Shown here: one piece after another, positions 34,855 through 43,216 of the stretch
Layout: the number at the start of each line of letters is the position of its first letter
Numbering within the stretch: position 1 is the stretch's first letter
NCBI GenBank assembly: GCA_013178275.1
Contig: JABLWZ010000001.1
Coordinates: forward strand, 248,001-312,000
Reading direction: 5' to 3'
Origin: Bacillota bacterium
Lineage (GTDB): Bacteria > Bacillota > Ch66 > Ch109
DNA: 64,000 nucleotides
Program-made: the position numbers and the translations under genes
Notes under the pieces: model-generated
Databases searched by the model: none
The model's input: the letters and a program-made list of their open reading frames with translations, nothing else
Told to the model about the DNA's origin: nothing

Positions 34855-35413
34855 CTTCGTCACCCCCTTTCCCGGTTGTTTTTGGTTTCGGTCCCAACTG
34901 TTCGCGGAGCTTCAGGCGTCCGCGGTAGATACGGGTCTCCACTGTACGCTGGCTGACCTCCAGGGTCTCCGCTATCTGCTGGTAGGAGAAACCGTGGTAG
35001 TAGTGCAGCACCAGCGCGATACGGTATTTCTCGGGGAGTCCGTCCAGCAGCCTTCTAAGCCTCTGGGCCCCTTCCTTCGCCAGGTACGCCTCCTCAGGCG
35101 TGGGCTCCCGGGTCGGTCCCCGGTAATCAGGGCTGAGACCCGGCCGTCTTTTTTTTCGTACCCAGTCGATGGCCTGGTTGCTGGCCACCCGGTAGATCCA
35201 GGTGGAGAAACGGCTCTCCCCCTTGAAGCTGCCGAGTTTTCGATAGATGGTCAGGAATATCTCCTGGGTCAGGTCCCGGGCATCTTCTCCAAACCCTACC
35301 ATTTGTCCGGCCAGGTTGTAGATTGGACGCTGGTATTTTTCCACCAGGTCGGCAAAGGCTTTTTGGTCGCCTTCCAGCACCGACCTGATAATCGCTTCGT
35401 CTTCCAGCTCCAA
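34796..35413 (-). CDS. ECF-type RNA polymerase sigma factor
   Basis: 205 residues with region 2 (FADLVEKYQRPIYNLAGQMVGFGEDARDLTQEIFLTIYRKLGSF, then FSTWIYRVASNQAIDWVRKKRR) and region 4 (LPEKYRIALVLHYYHGFSYQQIAETLEVSQRTVETRIYRGRLKLRE). These are the promoter -10 and -35 recognition parts of an ECF sigma factor. A polar 35-residue C-terminal tail (KPKTTGKGGDEDAV...) is encoded by the overlap with the anti-sigma gene. TTG at 35413 with AAAGGGGGGA upstream. It heads the four-gene unit sigma/anti-sigma/membrane protein/DUF4097. Confidence 0.9.
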   Translation of the reverse strand: MELEDEAIIRSVLEGDQKAFADLVEKYQRPIYNLAGQMVGFGEDARDLTQEIFLTIYRKLGSFKGESRFSTWIYRVASNQAIDWVRKKRRPGLSPDYRGPTREPTPEEAYLAKEGAQRLRRLLDGLPEKYRIALVLHYYHGFSYQQIAETLEVSQRTVETRIYRGRLKLREQLGPKPKTTGKGGDEDAVSMAEKEAVSGRPAAGG

Positions 35414-35504
35414 TCCCCCCTTTATATGTTTAGACGCCGTGATTTGACGGGGTACTTCATTTTTTTTATGATTATTTATATTTTAACCCGGTTTTTACCC
35501 CACG

Positions 35505-35536
35505 GAAAAAAATAAGGGCCCTGTGGCGGGCCCCCT
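35505..35536 (-). terminator. Terminator of the sigma-54 activator gene
   Basis: GGGCCC-TGTGGC-GGGCCC forms a 6-bp hairpin at 35516-35533, followed on the minus strand by TTATTTTTTT. It lies 26 bases past the activator stop. Confidence 0.85.
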
Positions 35537-35561
35537 TTTTCTATGGTTGGGTTATATCTAT

Positions 35562-37685
35562 TTAAAACCCCGATCCGGGGATGGTCTGGTCGCCTTCGGT
35601 GAAAACGATGCGGTACTTGTTCAGCTTGCGCACCACGCTGGGCTGGCTGAGGCCGAGCACCTCGGCGATTTTGCGGGTGGTGCGGTAGTTGCGGATGGCC
35701 CGGAGCAGAAGCTGCTTCTCGACTTCCTCGACCGCGTTGCGAAGCGGCATGATCTGGGAAACCGCCACATGGGAATCGCCCGGGAGATAGGACCTCATGT
35801 TGGCGGGCAGGTGATTGGGTATGATGACCGACTCGGCCACCAGGATCATCAGCCGTTCCACCACGTTCTCCAGCTCGCGGATGTTGCCGGGCCAGTCGTA
35901 CTGACAGAAGAGGTCGATGACCTCGGTGGAAAACCGCTTGTTGAGTCCGTACTTCTGGTTGAACCGCTCCTGGAAGTGGTAAACCAGGAGTCCGATGTCC
36001 TCTTTCCTCGCCCGAAGCGGCGGTATCTGGATCGGGAAGACGTTCAGCCGGTAGTAGACGTCTTCCCGGAACTGTCCCTTCTTGGCCATCTCTCCCAGGT
36101 TCTTGTTGGTGGCGCAGATAATCCGGATGTCCAGCTTGATCTGCCGGGAACCCCCGATCCGCATGACCTCCTTGTCCTGCAGCACCTTGAGCAGCTTGGC
36201 CTGGAGGTTTAAGGGCAGTTCTCCGATCTCGTCGAGGAAAATGGTTCCCTTCTGCGCCAGCTCGAACATGCCCGGCTTTCCTTCCTGGCGGGCGCCGGTG
36301 AAGGAACCCCGCTCGTAGCCGAACAGTTCCGACTCCAGCAGGCTCTCCGGTATGGCGGCGCAGTTTACCTGGATGAAGGGGCCGTCCTGTCGGGACGACT
36401 GGCTGTGTATCAGCTTGGCTATGACCTCCTTGCCCACCCCCGACTCTCCGAGAATCAGCACGGTCGAATCGACCTGGGCGACCCTGAGGCCCAGTTCCAC
36501 CACCTGCTGCATGGCCGGGCTCCTGACCACCACGTCGTTTATCCCCTGTATGTTCCGCCGGAGCTGTTCGAGTTCCAGTGAGTAGCGGCGGGTCAGTTCC
36601 TGGCTGTGCTCCAGCTCCTCCTTCAGCCAGTTCAGTTCGGTGAGGTCGCGGACGTTGCACACCACCCAGAGCAGGTTGTCGGACTGGTCGAACACCGGGT
36701 TGCCGGTTATCAGGACCTTCTTTCCGTTTTTGATCCGGCTGATGATCGATACCGGCTTCTTTTTCTCCAGCATGTTCATCGGTATGCAGCGGGAAAAATG
36801 CCCCTGCCGCACCAGGTCCTCCATCGGCTGGCCGACCACCTGGCTCGGTTCCAGGCCGGTGATGCGGGTATAGGCGGTATTGATGCGCAGGCAGGCTCCC
36901 TTTTCGTCCACTATGAAGAAGCCGTCGTAGGACGACTCGATTATCGCTTCCAGTTCTTCATTGATGCCCTGGGTAAAACGAAGCTCCCGGCTTACCAGCT
37001 CGTAATCCGACTGCTCGTGGAATATGGCCACCGCCCCGTTGATCTTCCCGTCCTCGATGATGGGCGAGCGGTTGCCGATACAGACCACCGACCCGTGAGA
37101 GAAAAGCTGGGCGGTGCTCGCCTCGCCGGAGATGAGGGTCTGCTCCATGGCCAGACCGGGGATGATCTGCTCGACCGGTTTACCGATGCAGACGCTGCCG
37201 GGGATACCCAGGATCTTCTCCGCGGCGGCGTTGAAGATGATGATCCGGCTGTCCTTGCCCACCGCTATTATCGCGTCGTAGGCAGACTGGAGGATGGTGT
37301 TCAGGCGGTTGTTGGCCGTCTCGATCTCCTGGGAGTAGGCCGCGATCATGTCGGTCCGGGTTATTATCCCGACCAGCTCGCCGTTCTTGTCCAGGACCGG
37401 CAGCCTCCCCACCTTTTCCATCCAGGCCTGTTCGGAAGGCAGGTCTTCACATATGGTAGCCACGTTTGGATTCATTACGGTGCTTACCGGGGTCTCCCCC
37501 GGGGTCTGGTCGATAATGGCCTGGAAGAGATGGTTCTTGGTGAGGATCCCCACCAGCTTTCCCTTGATGTCCACCACCGGGGCGCCTTCGATACGGTGGC
37601 GACGGAAAAGCTGTGCGGCTTCTTGGAGGGTGTTGTTTTCTTCCAGGACCAAGGGGTTGGGACTCATTACCTGTTTTACCAGCAC
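35562..37685 (-). CDS. Sigma-54-dependent transcriptional activator (CBS-CBS-PAS-PAS-AAA-HTH)
   Basis: About 707 residues. Two CBS domains (about 1-120: MSPNPLVLEENNTLQEAAQLFRRH, MNPNVATICED) are followed by PAS domains (about 130-240 and 245-365), then the sigma-54 AAA module with Walker A GESGVGKE, ESELFGYERGSFTGA (the GAFTGA loop with Ser for Ala), Walker B GTIFLDEIGEL, and a C-terminal Fis-type HTH (RTTRKIAEVLGLSQPSVVRKL). CBS domains often bind adenosine nucleotides. The start is GTG at 37685: GGTGGGGGG lies eight bases upstream, whereas the longer ATG (37757) would put a TATAAT inside the coding region. It lies just downstream of the CoA-transferase genes, so it probably controls the fatty-acid pathway beside it. 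Confidence 0.93.
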   Translation of the reverse strand: MLVKQVMSPNPLVLEENNTLQEAAQLFRRHRIEGAPVVDIKGKLVGILTKNHLFQAIIDQTPGETPVSTVMNPNVATICEDLPSEQAWMEKVGRLPVLDKNGELVGIITRTDMIAAYSQEIETANNRLNTILQSAYDAIIAVGKDSRIIIFNAAAEKILGIPGSVCIGKPVEQIIPGLAMEQTLISGEASTAQLFSHGSVVCIGNRSPIIEDGKINGAVAIFHEQSDYELVSRELRFTQGINEELEAIIESSYDGFFIVDEKGACLRINTAYTRITGLEPSQVVGQPMEDLVRQGHFSRCIPMNMLEKKKPVSIISRIKNGKKVLITGNPVFDQSDNLLWVVCNVRDLTELNWLKEELEHSQELTRRYSLELEQLRRNIQGINDVVVRSPAMQQVVELGLRVAQVDSTVLILGESGVGKEVIAKLIHSQSSRQDGPFIQVNCAAIPESLLESELFGYERGSFTGARQEGKPGMFELAQKGTIFLDEIGELPLNLQAKLLKVLQDKEVMRIGGSRQIKLDIRIICATNKNLGEMAKKGQFREDVYYRLNVFPIQIPPLRARKEDIGLLVYHFQERFNQKYGLNKRFSTEVIDLFCQYDWPGNIRELENVVERLMILVAESVIIPNHLPANMRSYLPGDSHVAVSQIMPLRNAVEEVEKQLLLRAIRNYRTTRKIAEVLGLSQPSVVRKLNKYRIVFTEGDQTIPGSGF

Positions 37686-37763
37686 TCCTGATACCCCCCA
37701 CCCAGTCCGAATATTATATATTATTTCGTCAGATTCACATCTTTTTCCTGCTGCCATTTTATT

Positions 37764-37824
37764 CCAGGGGAAGATATCCCTGGTCGGCCAAATATTTTAT
37801 ACGGTTCTATTCAGCCGACCAGGG
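37764..37824 (-). promoter_or_regulatory. Competing inverted repeats ahead of the activator gene
   Basis: An 11-bp inverted repeat CCCTGGTCGGC (37778-37788) / GCCGACCAGGG (37814-37824) encloses 25 AT-rich bases including TATAAA on the minus strand. The CCCTGG end of the first arm can also pair with CCAGGG at 37764-37769. The two pairings exclude each other. This could be a regulator-binding site around a promoter or a leader with two RNA folds. A TATAAT at about 37720 on the minus strand is a plausible -10 for the activator. Confidence 0.45.
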
Positions 37825-37864
37825 CATGGTAGCTGAGATTCCCTTAATAGGATGCTATATCACC

Positions 37865-38767
37865 TTAGGACTCGATTATTTTTAGTACGTCAGGCGGATA
37901 GGCCGGAGCCGGATCGGGTAAGAAAATGCGCTCGGGGTCAACGAACTCACGAACCACGAACAGTTCTCTATAGGTGGGTTTCTTGGTCTCCCCTTTCACC
38001 TGGGAGATGTTCAGGTCAAAGGAGCAGTTCTCCTTTACCTGCTCGGGGGAAAGCCCGGCGTGGTAGGTCTCCAGGTAGATCAAGCCATTCTCGTCAAACT
38101 TGAAGATACCCATGTTGGAGATGACCGCATCCGGGCCGCACTCCGCGAAGGGAGTCCCCTTCCAGACCTCTTTCTTGGGCTTCCAATCCCCGCTCGGCCA
38201 GTCGTAGCAGTACCAGCCGGGGGTCGTGGTGTAGTCGTTGCGCTCCACGAACCTTCTCTTCTCCTGCATGATGATGAAAACCGTCCGCTTGGCCATGGTC
38301 CCGATATCGGAGTTGCCGCCGCTGCCGGTGAAGCGGTTCTTGGGTTTAAAGTAGTCCCCGATCTGAGTGACGTTTACCCCGCCGTACTTGTCGATGGCCG
38401 CGCCTCCCAGGTATCCCAGGGTAACCCTGCCGCGCTGCAGGTAATAACCGAAGGTGTCGATCAATCCGCCCAGGGTGGTGGACATGTACGCTGCCCGCTG
38501 GTCAGCCACGAAGGCGGGGGTGTGCATAGTCTTACCGTCGCAGATACCCGACTCGTAAATCAGCAGGGAGTGCGGCGACTGGAGGAACTGGGCGGTCATC
38601 ATCCCCACCATGGGAAGCCCGGTGCCGGCGAAGACGATATCGTCGTCTCTTACGAACCGGCTGGCGGCGATAGCCAGCATCTCAACCAGGTTAAACTCAC
38701 CCACGTTAGCCGGGGTATCAGGTATTTGTTCAATCAGGTTCATTAATTCTGGTATCGACTTACTCAT
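37865..38767 (-). CDS. CoA-transferase family I, beta subunit (glutaconate/acyl type)
   Basis: 300 residues, with a glutaconate CoA-transferase beta-like fold. The Glu in LLIYESGICDG is in the expected place for the CoA-thioester-forming catalytic Glu, and GTGLPMVGMM and TGSGGNSDIG are typical glycine loops. It would swap CoA between acyl-CoA and acetate or a related acid. The ORF begins at 38767; the alpha-subunit gene ends 27 bases upstream on the same strand. The exact acid partner cannot be read from sequence. Confidence 0.88.
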   Translation of the reverse strand: MSKSIPELMNLIEQIPDTPANVGEFNLVEMLAIAASRFVRDDDIVFAGTGLPMVGMMTAQFLQSPHSLLIYESGICDGKTMHTPAFVADQRAAYMSTTLGGLIDTFGYYLQRGRVTLGYLGGAAIDKYGGVNVTQIGDYFKPKNRFTGSGGNSDIGTMAKRTVFIIMQEKRRFVERNDYTTTPGWYCYDWPSGDWKPKKEVWKGTPFAECGPDAVISNMGIFKFDENGLIYLETYHAGLSPEQVKENCSFDLNISQVKGETKKPTYRELFVVREFVDPERIFLPDPAPAYPPDVLKIIES

Positions 38768-38794
38768 TTTAAATCCTCCCTCTTCCCATGCTCG

Positions 38795-39850
38795 TTAATA
38801 CCCAAACTTGGAGACCGAAAGCGGCTCAAACACCTTCGGGGACGGCTTCTTGCCCCGCATCTGCCTGGTGCCGTAGCCGGTGAGGGCGTCCGCCTTCAGC
38901 GAGGCCAGCTTGCTGGCTCCCAGCTTGCTGATGTACTCGTCCCAGTTCTTCGGCCCGAATACCCACTCGTCAAGCCACTTCTGCATCGACTCCTCGTCGC
39001 GGGAGGACGCCTGCATCGCCTGCATGAACGCCATGTCGTAGTCGTAGTAATAGGGATTGGCGGTAGGATGCGCCCCATAGGGCTGCTCGACGATGGCATC
39101 CACGATGAAGTACGGGATCTGGTTGGCTTCGGGGTACTGCCGCAGGGTGGACTCGGGTACGATCTCCTCGGCGATCAGGATCACTTTTTCCGACGCCAGG
39201 GCGATCTCCTTGTCGAGGGAGCTGACTCCTCTCCAGCGGGCGGTCCCTTTCTCGCCGGCCTGGGCCACGTGGATTACACCCACTTCGGGGCGCATGGCCG
39301 GCAGCAGCACCAGTTTGCCGTCTCCGTAGAAGGGGTCTTCGATATAGTCGAATTTCTTCATGGGAATGTGAGGATTGCTGCCGTCTCTCAAACCGGCCTT
39401 GCCCAGCCGGTCGAACTCGGGGTTGTACAGGTCGGAACCGATCGGAGCGTAATAGGGGATAAAGGGCAGCCCCAAAGCGCCCGCCAGCATCCTGAAGGCG
39501 GTGGCCCCGTGTGCGTACTCTTCCGCCAGCAGGTCCCCGGATAAGAACTGCCGCGAGAAGTTGTTGTCGAGCTTGCCGGCAAGTTCTCCCCAGCCGTACC
39601 AGTTGGTTTCGTATATCTTGATCCGCTTGGCCGCATTCAACATAAAGCTGCATACGCCGCCATGCTTGTCCGTAATATGCAGATCCTTGCGGCCCTGCCT
39701 TATCATTTCCCAAACAAACGCCACCGGGTTCCTGACCCCAGCGGTGAATCCGCTAAAAGCGATGTTTATTCCGTCGCGGGTGTATTTCTTTACGGCTTCC
39801 TCCAGCGACAGAATTTCTGCATTCTTAGGATCCATATGCGATCTCGGCAT
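38795..39850 (-). CDS. CoA-transferase family I, alpha subunit
   Basis: 351 residues, resembling glutaconate CoA-transferase alpha: KYTRDGINIAFSGFTAGVRNPVAFVWEMIRQG at the N-terminus with the SGF glycine loop, followed by MLAGALGLPFIPYYAPIGSDL. It is the first gene of a two-gene unit with the beta subunit. In a butyrate-type pathway it would activate or release short acyl groups by exchange with acetyl-CoA. The start at 39850 is followed six codons later by a second ATG that is also possible. Upstream lies about 500 bases without a gene (39851-40347). Confidence 0.88.
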   Translation of the reverse strand: MPRSHMDPKNAEILSLEEAVKKYTRDGINIAFSGFTAGVRNPVAFVWEMIRQGRKDLHITDKHGGVCSFMLNAAKRIKIYETNWYGWGELAGKLDNNFSRQFLSGDLLAEEYAHGATAFRMLAGALGLPFIPYYAPIGSDLYNPEFDRLGKAGLRDGSNPHIPMKKFDYIEDPFYGDGKLVLLPAMRPEVGVIHVAQAGEKGTARWRGVSSLDKEIALASEKVILIAEEIVPESTLRQYPEANQIPYFIVDAIVEQPYGAHPTANPYYYDYDMAFMQAMQASSRDEESMQKWLDEWVFGPKNWDEYISKLGASKLASLKADALTGYGTRQMRGKKPSPKVFEPLSVSKFGY

Positions 39851-40347
39851 TTCTTCTCTCCTCCTACGATCTCTGAATTTTCGGGGATACCCATTAAACG
39901 CCTCGAATACAGTAAGCTTAAATACGACCGGAAACAGGTCGTATTACCGGTGCTACCACCTCCTTACTATGGCATCCTCCGGGGAATGCTTCTGTCAGTT
40001 AAAAAACTGGTTCATAGAAGGGTGCGGTCTATGCGGTAATCGGTTCTTCTGATGGTGAGTACACTGGTTCGGCTGATTGGCAGGAAGAGTGCGGGATTTG
40101 TGACCCCTTTAAAGTAATAATCAGTGTCCCTTTATTGGTGTCTAAACCATGCGATGATTAATCTTTACGGGGGGCCACTAAGTAGATGTAGTTAAATATT
40201 AACAACTATGTAATATCCTGTCAACGTGTATATTTAATTGTTTTATATTAATAATTATTAAATATTTGCTTGCGAAGCAGCTGTCGAGGAGGGGAGCCGC
40301 CGCATCCGATACCCGGGGAGGTCTCCCCACCTCAGTCGTTTCAGCGG
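39851..40347. other. Gene-free stretch between the CoA-transferase and acyl-CoA dehydrogenase genes
   Basis: No convincing gene. A 9-bp inverted repeat AATACGACC (39921-39929) / GGTCGTATT (39937-39945) lies about 75 bases ahead of the alpha-subunit start and could be an operator or part of a leader hairpin. Bases 40187-40262 are strongly AT-rich. GGGAGGTCTCCCC at about 40317-40330 forms a hairpin just past the acyl-CoA dehydrogenase stop, with little T after it. A short Cys-rich plus-strand frame (39968-40051) has no ribosome site. Confidence 0.5.
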
Positions 40348-41493
40348 CTAATCAGCCAGCAGCTGGCGCGCGATCACTATCCGCTGGATCTGATTGGTGC
40401 CCTCGTAGATCTGGGTGATCTTGGCGTCGCGCATGTAGCGCTCCACCGGGTACTCCTTGCAGTATCCATAACCGCCGAAGAGCTGTACGCAGTCGGTGGT
40501 CACCCGCATCGCGGTGTCGGTGGCGTACCGCTTGGCCATGGAGGCCTCCATGGCGTGCGGCAGTCCGTTGTCCTTGAGCCAGGCCGCCCGATGGATCAGG
40601 AGCCTGGCGGCTTCGATCTCGGTGGCCATGTCGGCTACCATCCACTGTACCCCCTGGTTGGCGGCCAGCGGACGGCCGAACTGCTGCCGCTGCTTGATGT
40701 AGGGTATGGTGTGGTCCAGGCACCCCTGGGCGATCCCCAGCCCCTGGGAGGCAATCCCGATGCGGCCCCCGTTCAGGAGTCCCATCGCGACGTTGAAGCC
40801 TTTGCCTTCTTCGAGCAGGAGGTTCTCGGCCGGGACCTCGCAGTCCTCGAAGGTCAGGGTCACGGTGGCGGAACCGTTTAGCCCCATCTTCTCCTCGGGT
40901 TTGCCGATGATAAGGCCGGGGGCGTCCTTTTCCACGATGAAGGTGCTGACACCCTTGGCCCCTTTGCTGTTCGGGTCGGTCCGCACCATGGTCACGTAGA
41001 TCCCGGCGTAGCCGCCGTTGGTGATGAATATCTTTTCCCCGTTGATGATGTACTTGTCGCCTTTGCGGACCGCCGAGGTGCGGAGTCCGGCCGCGTCCGA
41101 GCCGGCGGTGGACTCGGTCAGGGCGAAAGCGCCGATCATCTCACCCGTGCACTGCGGGATCAGGAACTTCTGTTTCTGTTCTTCGGTGCCGAACATATAC
41201 AGAGACATGCAGCCCAGGCCCAGGTGCACCGACATGACCACCGCGGTGCTGGCGCAGCACTTGGCCACCTCTTCGATGAAGAGCGCGGTCGAGACATAGT
41301 CGAGGTCTGATCCGCCGTATTTTTCAGGGAAGGGGAATCCCATGTATCCCAGTTCTCCGAACTTCTTAAAGGTTTCGCTCGGGAACCGGTGCTCCCGGTC
41401 AATTATCGGAGCCAGCGGGGCTATCTCATTCTGGGCGAATTTACGGATGCTGTCGCGGAACATCATTTGGTCTTCCGAGAGTTTAAAGTCCAC
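40348..41493 (-). CDS. Short-chain acyl-CoA dehydrogenase (butyryl-CoA type)
   Basis: A 381-residue FAD flavoprotein. Features: an N-terminal helical domain, ALTESTAGSDAAGLRTSA (FAD/substrate loop), KIFITNGGYAGIYVTMVRT, and a C-terminal catalytic region ending IYEGTNQIQRIVIARQLL, where Glu is the expected base. It oxidises butyryl-CoA to crotonyl-CoA or runs in reverse with an electron-transfer flavoprotein; etfAB is not in this window. The ORF begins at ATG 41493. Last gene of the thiolase operon on the minus strand. Confidence 0.93.
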   Translation of the reverse strand: MDFKLSEDQMMFRDSIRKFAQNEIAPLAPIIDREHRFPSETFKKFGELGYMGFPFPEKYGGSDLDYVSTALFIEEVAKCCASTAVVMSVHLGLGCMSLYMFGTEEQKQKFLIPQCTGEMIGAFALTESTAGSDAAGLRTSAVRKGDKYIINGEKIFITNGGYAGIYVTMVRTDPNSKGAKGVSTFIVEKDAPGLIIGKPEEKMGLNGSATVTLTFEDCEVPAENLLLEEGKGFNVAMGLLNGGRIGIASQGLGIAQGCLDHTIPYIKQRQQFGRPLAANQGVQWMVADMATEIEAARLLIHRAAWLKDNGLPHAMEASMAKRYATDTAMRVTTDCVQLFGGYGYCKEYPVERYMRDAKITQIYEGTNQIQRIVIARQLLAD

Positions 41494-41521
41494 TCCTTCA
41501 TCTCCCTTCCGGTTTTTCCTT

Positions 41522-42304
41522 TTACTTCCCGGTGAACTTGGCCGGCCGCTTCTCGATGAAGGCGGTCATGCCTTCCCGCTGTTCCTCGGTGGAGAAGCAC
41601 AGGCCGAACAGGTCGGCTTCGTGGATCATGGCCTTGTCGAGGTCCATCTCCATGCCCTCGTTGATGGCCTCTTTAGCCAGCCGCACGGCGATCTGTCCCT
41701 TGGACGCGATCTTATTGGCCATCTTCTTGGCCTCTTCCATCAGCTGGGCCTCTTCCACCACCTTGTTGACCAGACCGATACGGTATGCCTCCTCCGCGTT
41801 GATGTTCACCGCGGAGTAGATGAGTTCTTTAGCCCTTCCTTTGCCCACCAGCCGGGGCAGCCGCTGGGTCCCGGCGAACCCCGGGATGACCCCTAGGTTG
41901 ACCTCGGGCTGGCCGAACAGGCTCTTGGGGGTGGCGATACGGATGTCGCAGGACATCGCCAGTTCGCAGCCGCCGCCCAGGGTGAACCCGTTGATGGCCG
42001 CGATCACCGGTTTTCTGAACTTCTCCAGCTTGCTGAACACCTGCTGCCCCAGCAGGGCGAATCCCTTCGCCTCCATCGGGCTCAGGGTCTGCATCGCCAC
42101 GATGTCCGCACCCGCCACGAACGCCTTGTCTCCCGACCCGGTCAGGATGACGACCTTGATCTCGTCGTCTTTGTCTATTTCGTCCAGGGCCAGCGCGATC
42201 TCGGTCAGGGTGTCGCCGTTCAGCGCGTTCAGAGCTTTCGGCCGATTGACGGTGAGGATGCCCACCGCTCCGTCTTTTTCCAACAAAACGTTATTCCAGG
42301 CCAT
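41522..42304 (-). CDS. crt: Enoyl-CoA hydratase (crotonase)
   Basis: 260 residues of the crotonase family. The oxyanion-hole blocks AFVAGADIVAMQ and AINGFTLGGGCELAMSCDIRIAT are intact, and Glu residues stand at the expected catalytic places (GGGCELAMS and FGQPEVNLGVIPGFAGTQRLPRLVG). It hydrates crotonyl-CoA to 3-hydroxybutyryl-CoA. ATG at 42304 with AGGGGAGGAATAAAAA upstream. It lies 21 bases after the hydroxybutyryl-CoA dehydrogenase and ahead of the acyl-CoA dehydrogenase. Confidence 0.94.
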   Translation of the reverse strand: MAWNNVLLEKDGAVGILTVNRPKALNALNGDTLTEIALALDEIDKDDEIKVVILTGSGDKAFVAGADIVAMQTLSPMEAKGFALLGQQVFSKLEKFRKPVIAAINGFTLGGGCELAMSCDIRIATPKSLFGQPEVNLGVIPGFAGTQRLPRLVGKGRAKELIYSAVNINAEEAYRIGLVNKVVEEAQLMEEAKKMANKIASKGQIAVRLAKEAINEGMEMDLDKAMIHEADLFGLCFSTEEQREGMTAFIEKRPAKFTGK

Positions 42305-42325
42305 TTTTTATTCCTCCCCTGAATC

Positions 42326-43174
42326 CTAGTAGGTGTAGAAGCCTTTCCCGGTCTTGCGGCCCAGCCAGCCGGCCTTCACGTACTGCCTCAGCAGCGGGGC
42401 TGGACGGTACTTGGGATCCCCGTAGCCGTCCACCAGGACGTTCATGATCGAGAGGATGGTGTCCAAACCGATCAGGTCGGCCAGAGCCAGCGGACCCATG
42501 GGATGGTTCATCCCCAGCTTCATGACGTTGTCGATCCCTTCGGCGCTCGCCACGCCTTCACCCAGGCAGAAGATGGCCTCGTTGATCATCACCTGCAGTA
42601 CCCGGTTGGAGATGAAGCCGGGCACGTCCTTGACCTCGACCGGGGTCTTGCCCATCTTGATGCTGGCCGCTTCGATGACCTTGTAGGTCTCGTCGGAGGT
42701 GCCCAGCCCCCGGATGACTTCCACCAGCCGCATCACCGGCACCGGGTTCATGAAGTGCATCCCGATGACCTTGTCGGGCCGCTTGGTGACCGCCGCGATC
42801 TCGGTGATCGGCAGCGACGAGGTGTTGGAAGCGAGTATGGCGTCGGGTTTGCAGATCTTATCCAGTTCGCTGAAGATCTTGCTCTTGACGGCCATGTTCT
42901 CTACGACCGCTTCTACCGTCAGGTCGGCGTCGGCGGCGTCCTCCAGCGAGGTGGACCCCTTGATCCGACCGAGGATGGCGTCTTTTTCTTCGGCGGTCCG
43001 CTTGCCTTTTTCCACGTCACGCGAGAGGTTCTTGTCCATTACCTTCAGGCCCTTGGCCACTAACTCGTCGGTCAGGTCGTACTGCACCACCTGGAAGCCC
43101 GCCTGCGCGGAAACCTGTCCGATCCCCCCACCCATCTGTCCGGCTCCGATTACAAAAATCTTTTTAATCTCCAC
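42326..43174 (-). CDS. hbd: 3-hydroxybutyryl-CoA dehydrogenase
   Basis: 282 residues, standard length. An N-terminal Rossmann fold with [20 protein letters not shown], then [17 protein letters not shown], the catalytic His/Glu region and [15 protein letters not shown] in the C-terminal domain. It interconverts acetoacetyl-CoA and 3-hydroxybutyryl-CoA with NAD(P)H. ATG at 43174 follows AAAGGAGGACGAGTTTGTG. It sits between the thiolase (42-base gap) and crotonase. Confidence 0.95.
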   Translation of the reverse strand: MEIKKIFVIGAGQMGGGIGQVSAQAGFQVVQYDLTDELVAKGLKVMDKNLSRDVEKGKRTAEEKDAILGRIKGSTSLEDAADADLTVEAVVENMAVKSKIFSELDKICKPDAILASNTSSLPITEIAAVTKRPDKVIGMHFMNPVPVMRLVEVIRGLGTSDETYKVIEAASIKMGKTPVEVKDVPGFISNRVLQVMINEAIFCLGEGVASAEGIDNVMKLGMNHPMGPLALADLIGLDTILSIMNVLVDGYGDPKYRPAPLLRQYVKAGWLGRKTGKGFYTY

Positions 43175-43216
43175 AAACTCGTCCTCCTTTATTTCTTTGG
43201 CGTTTATTTACGACAC

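Noticed and set aside
39921-39990. A T-box-like GGTGGTAGCACC run plus hairpin ahead of the CoA-transferase genes on the minus strand.
   Set aside because: The T-box consensus AGGGTGGNACCGCG is not met, no specifier stem is seen, and the genes are not amino-acid related.
39968-40051. A 27-codon plus-strand frame with four cysteines (GECFCQLKNWFIEGCGLCGN).
   Set aside because: No ribosome site and the ATG directly follows an anti-ribosome-like CACCTCCTT; no relatives recognised.
40077-40096. A plus-strand TTGGCAGG-AAGA-GTGC match to the sigma-54 consensus.
   Set aside because: It points toward the 3' end of a minus-strand gene with no plus-strand ORF after it; likely chance.
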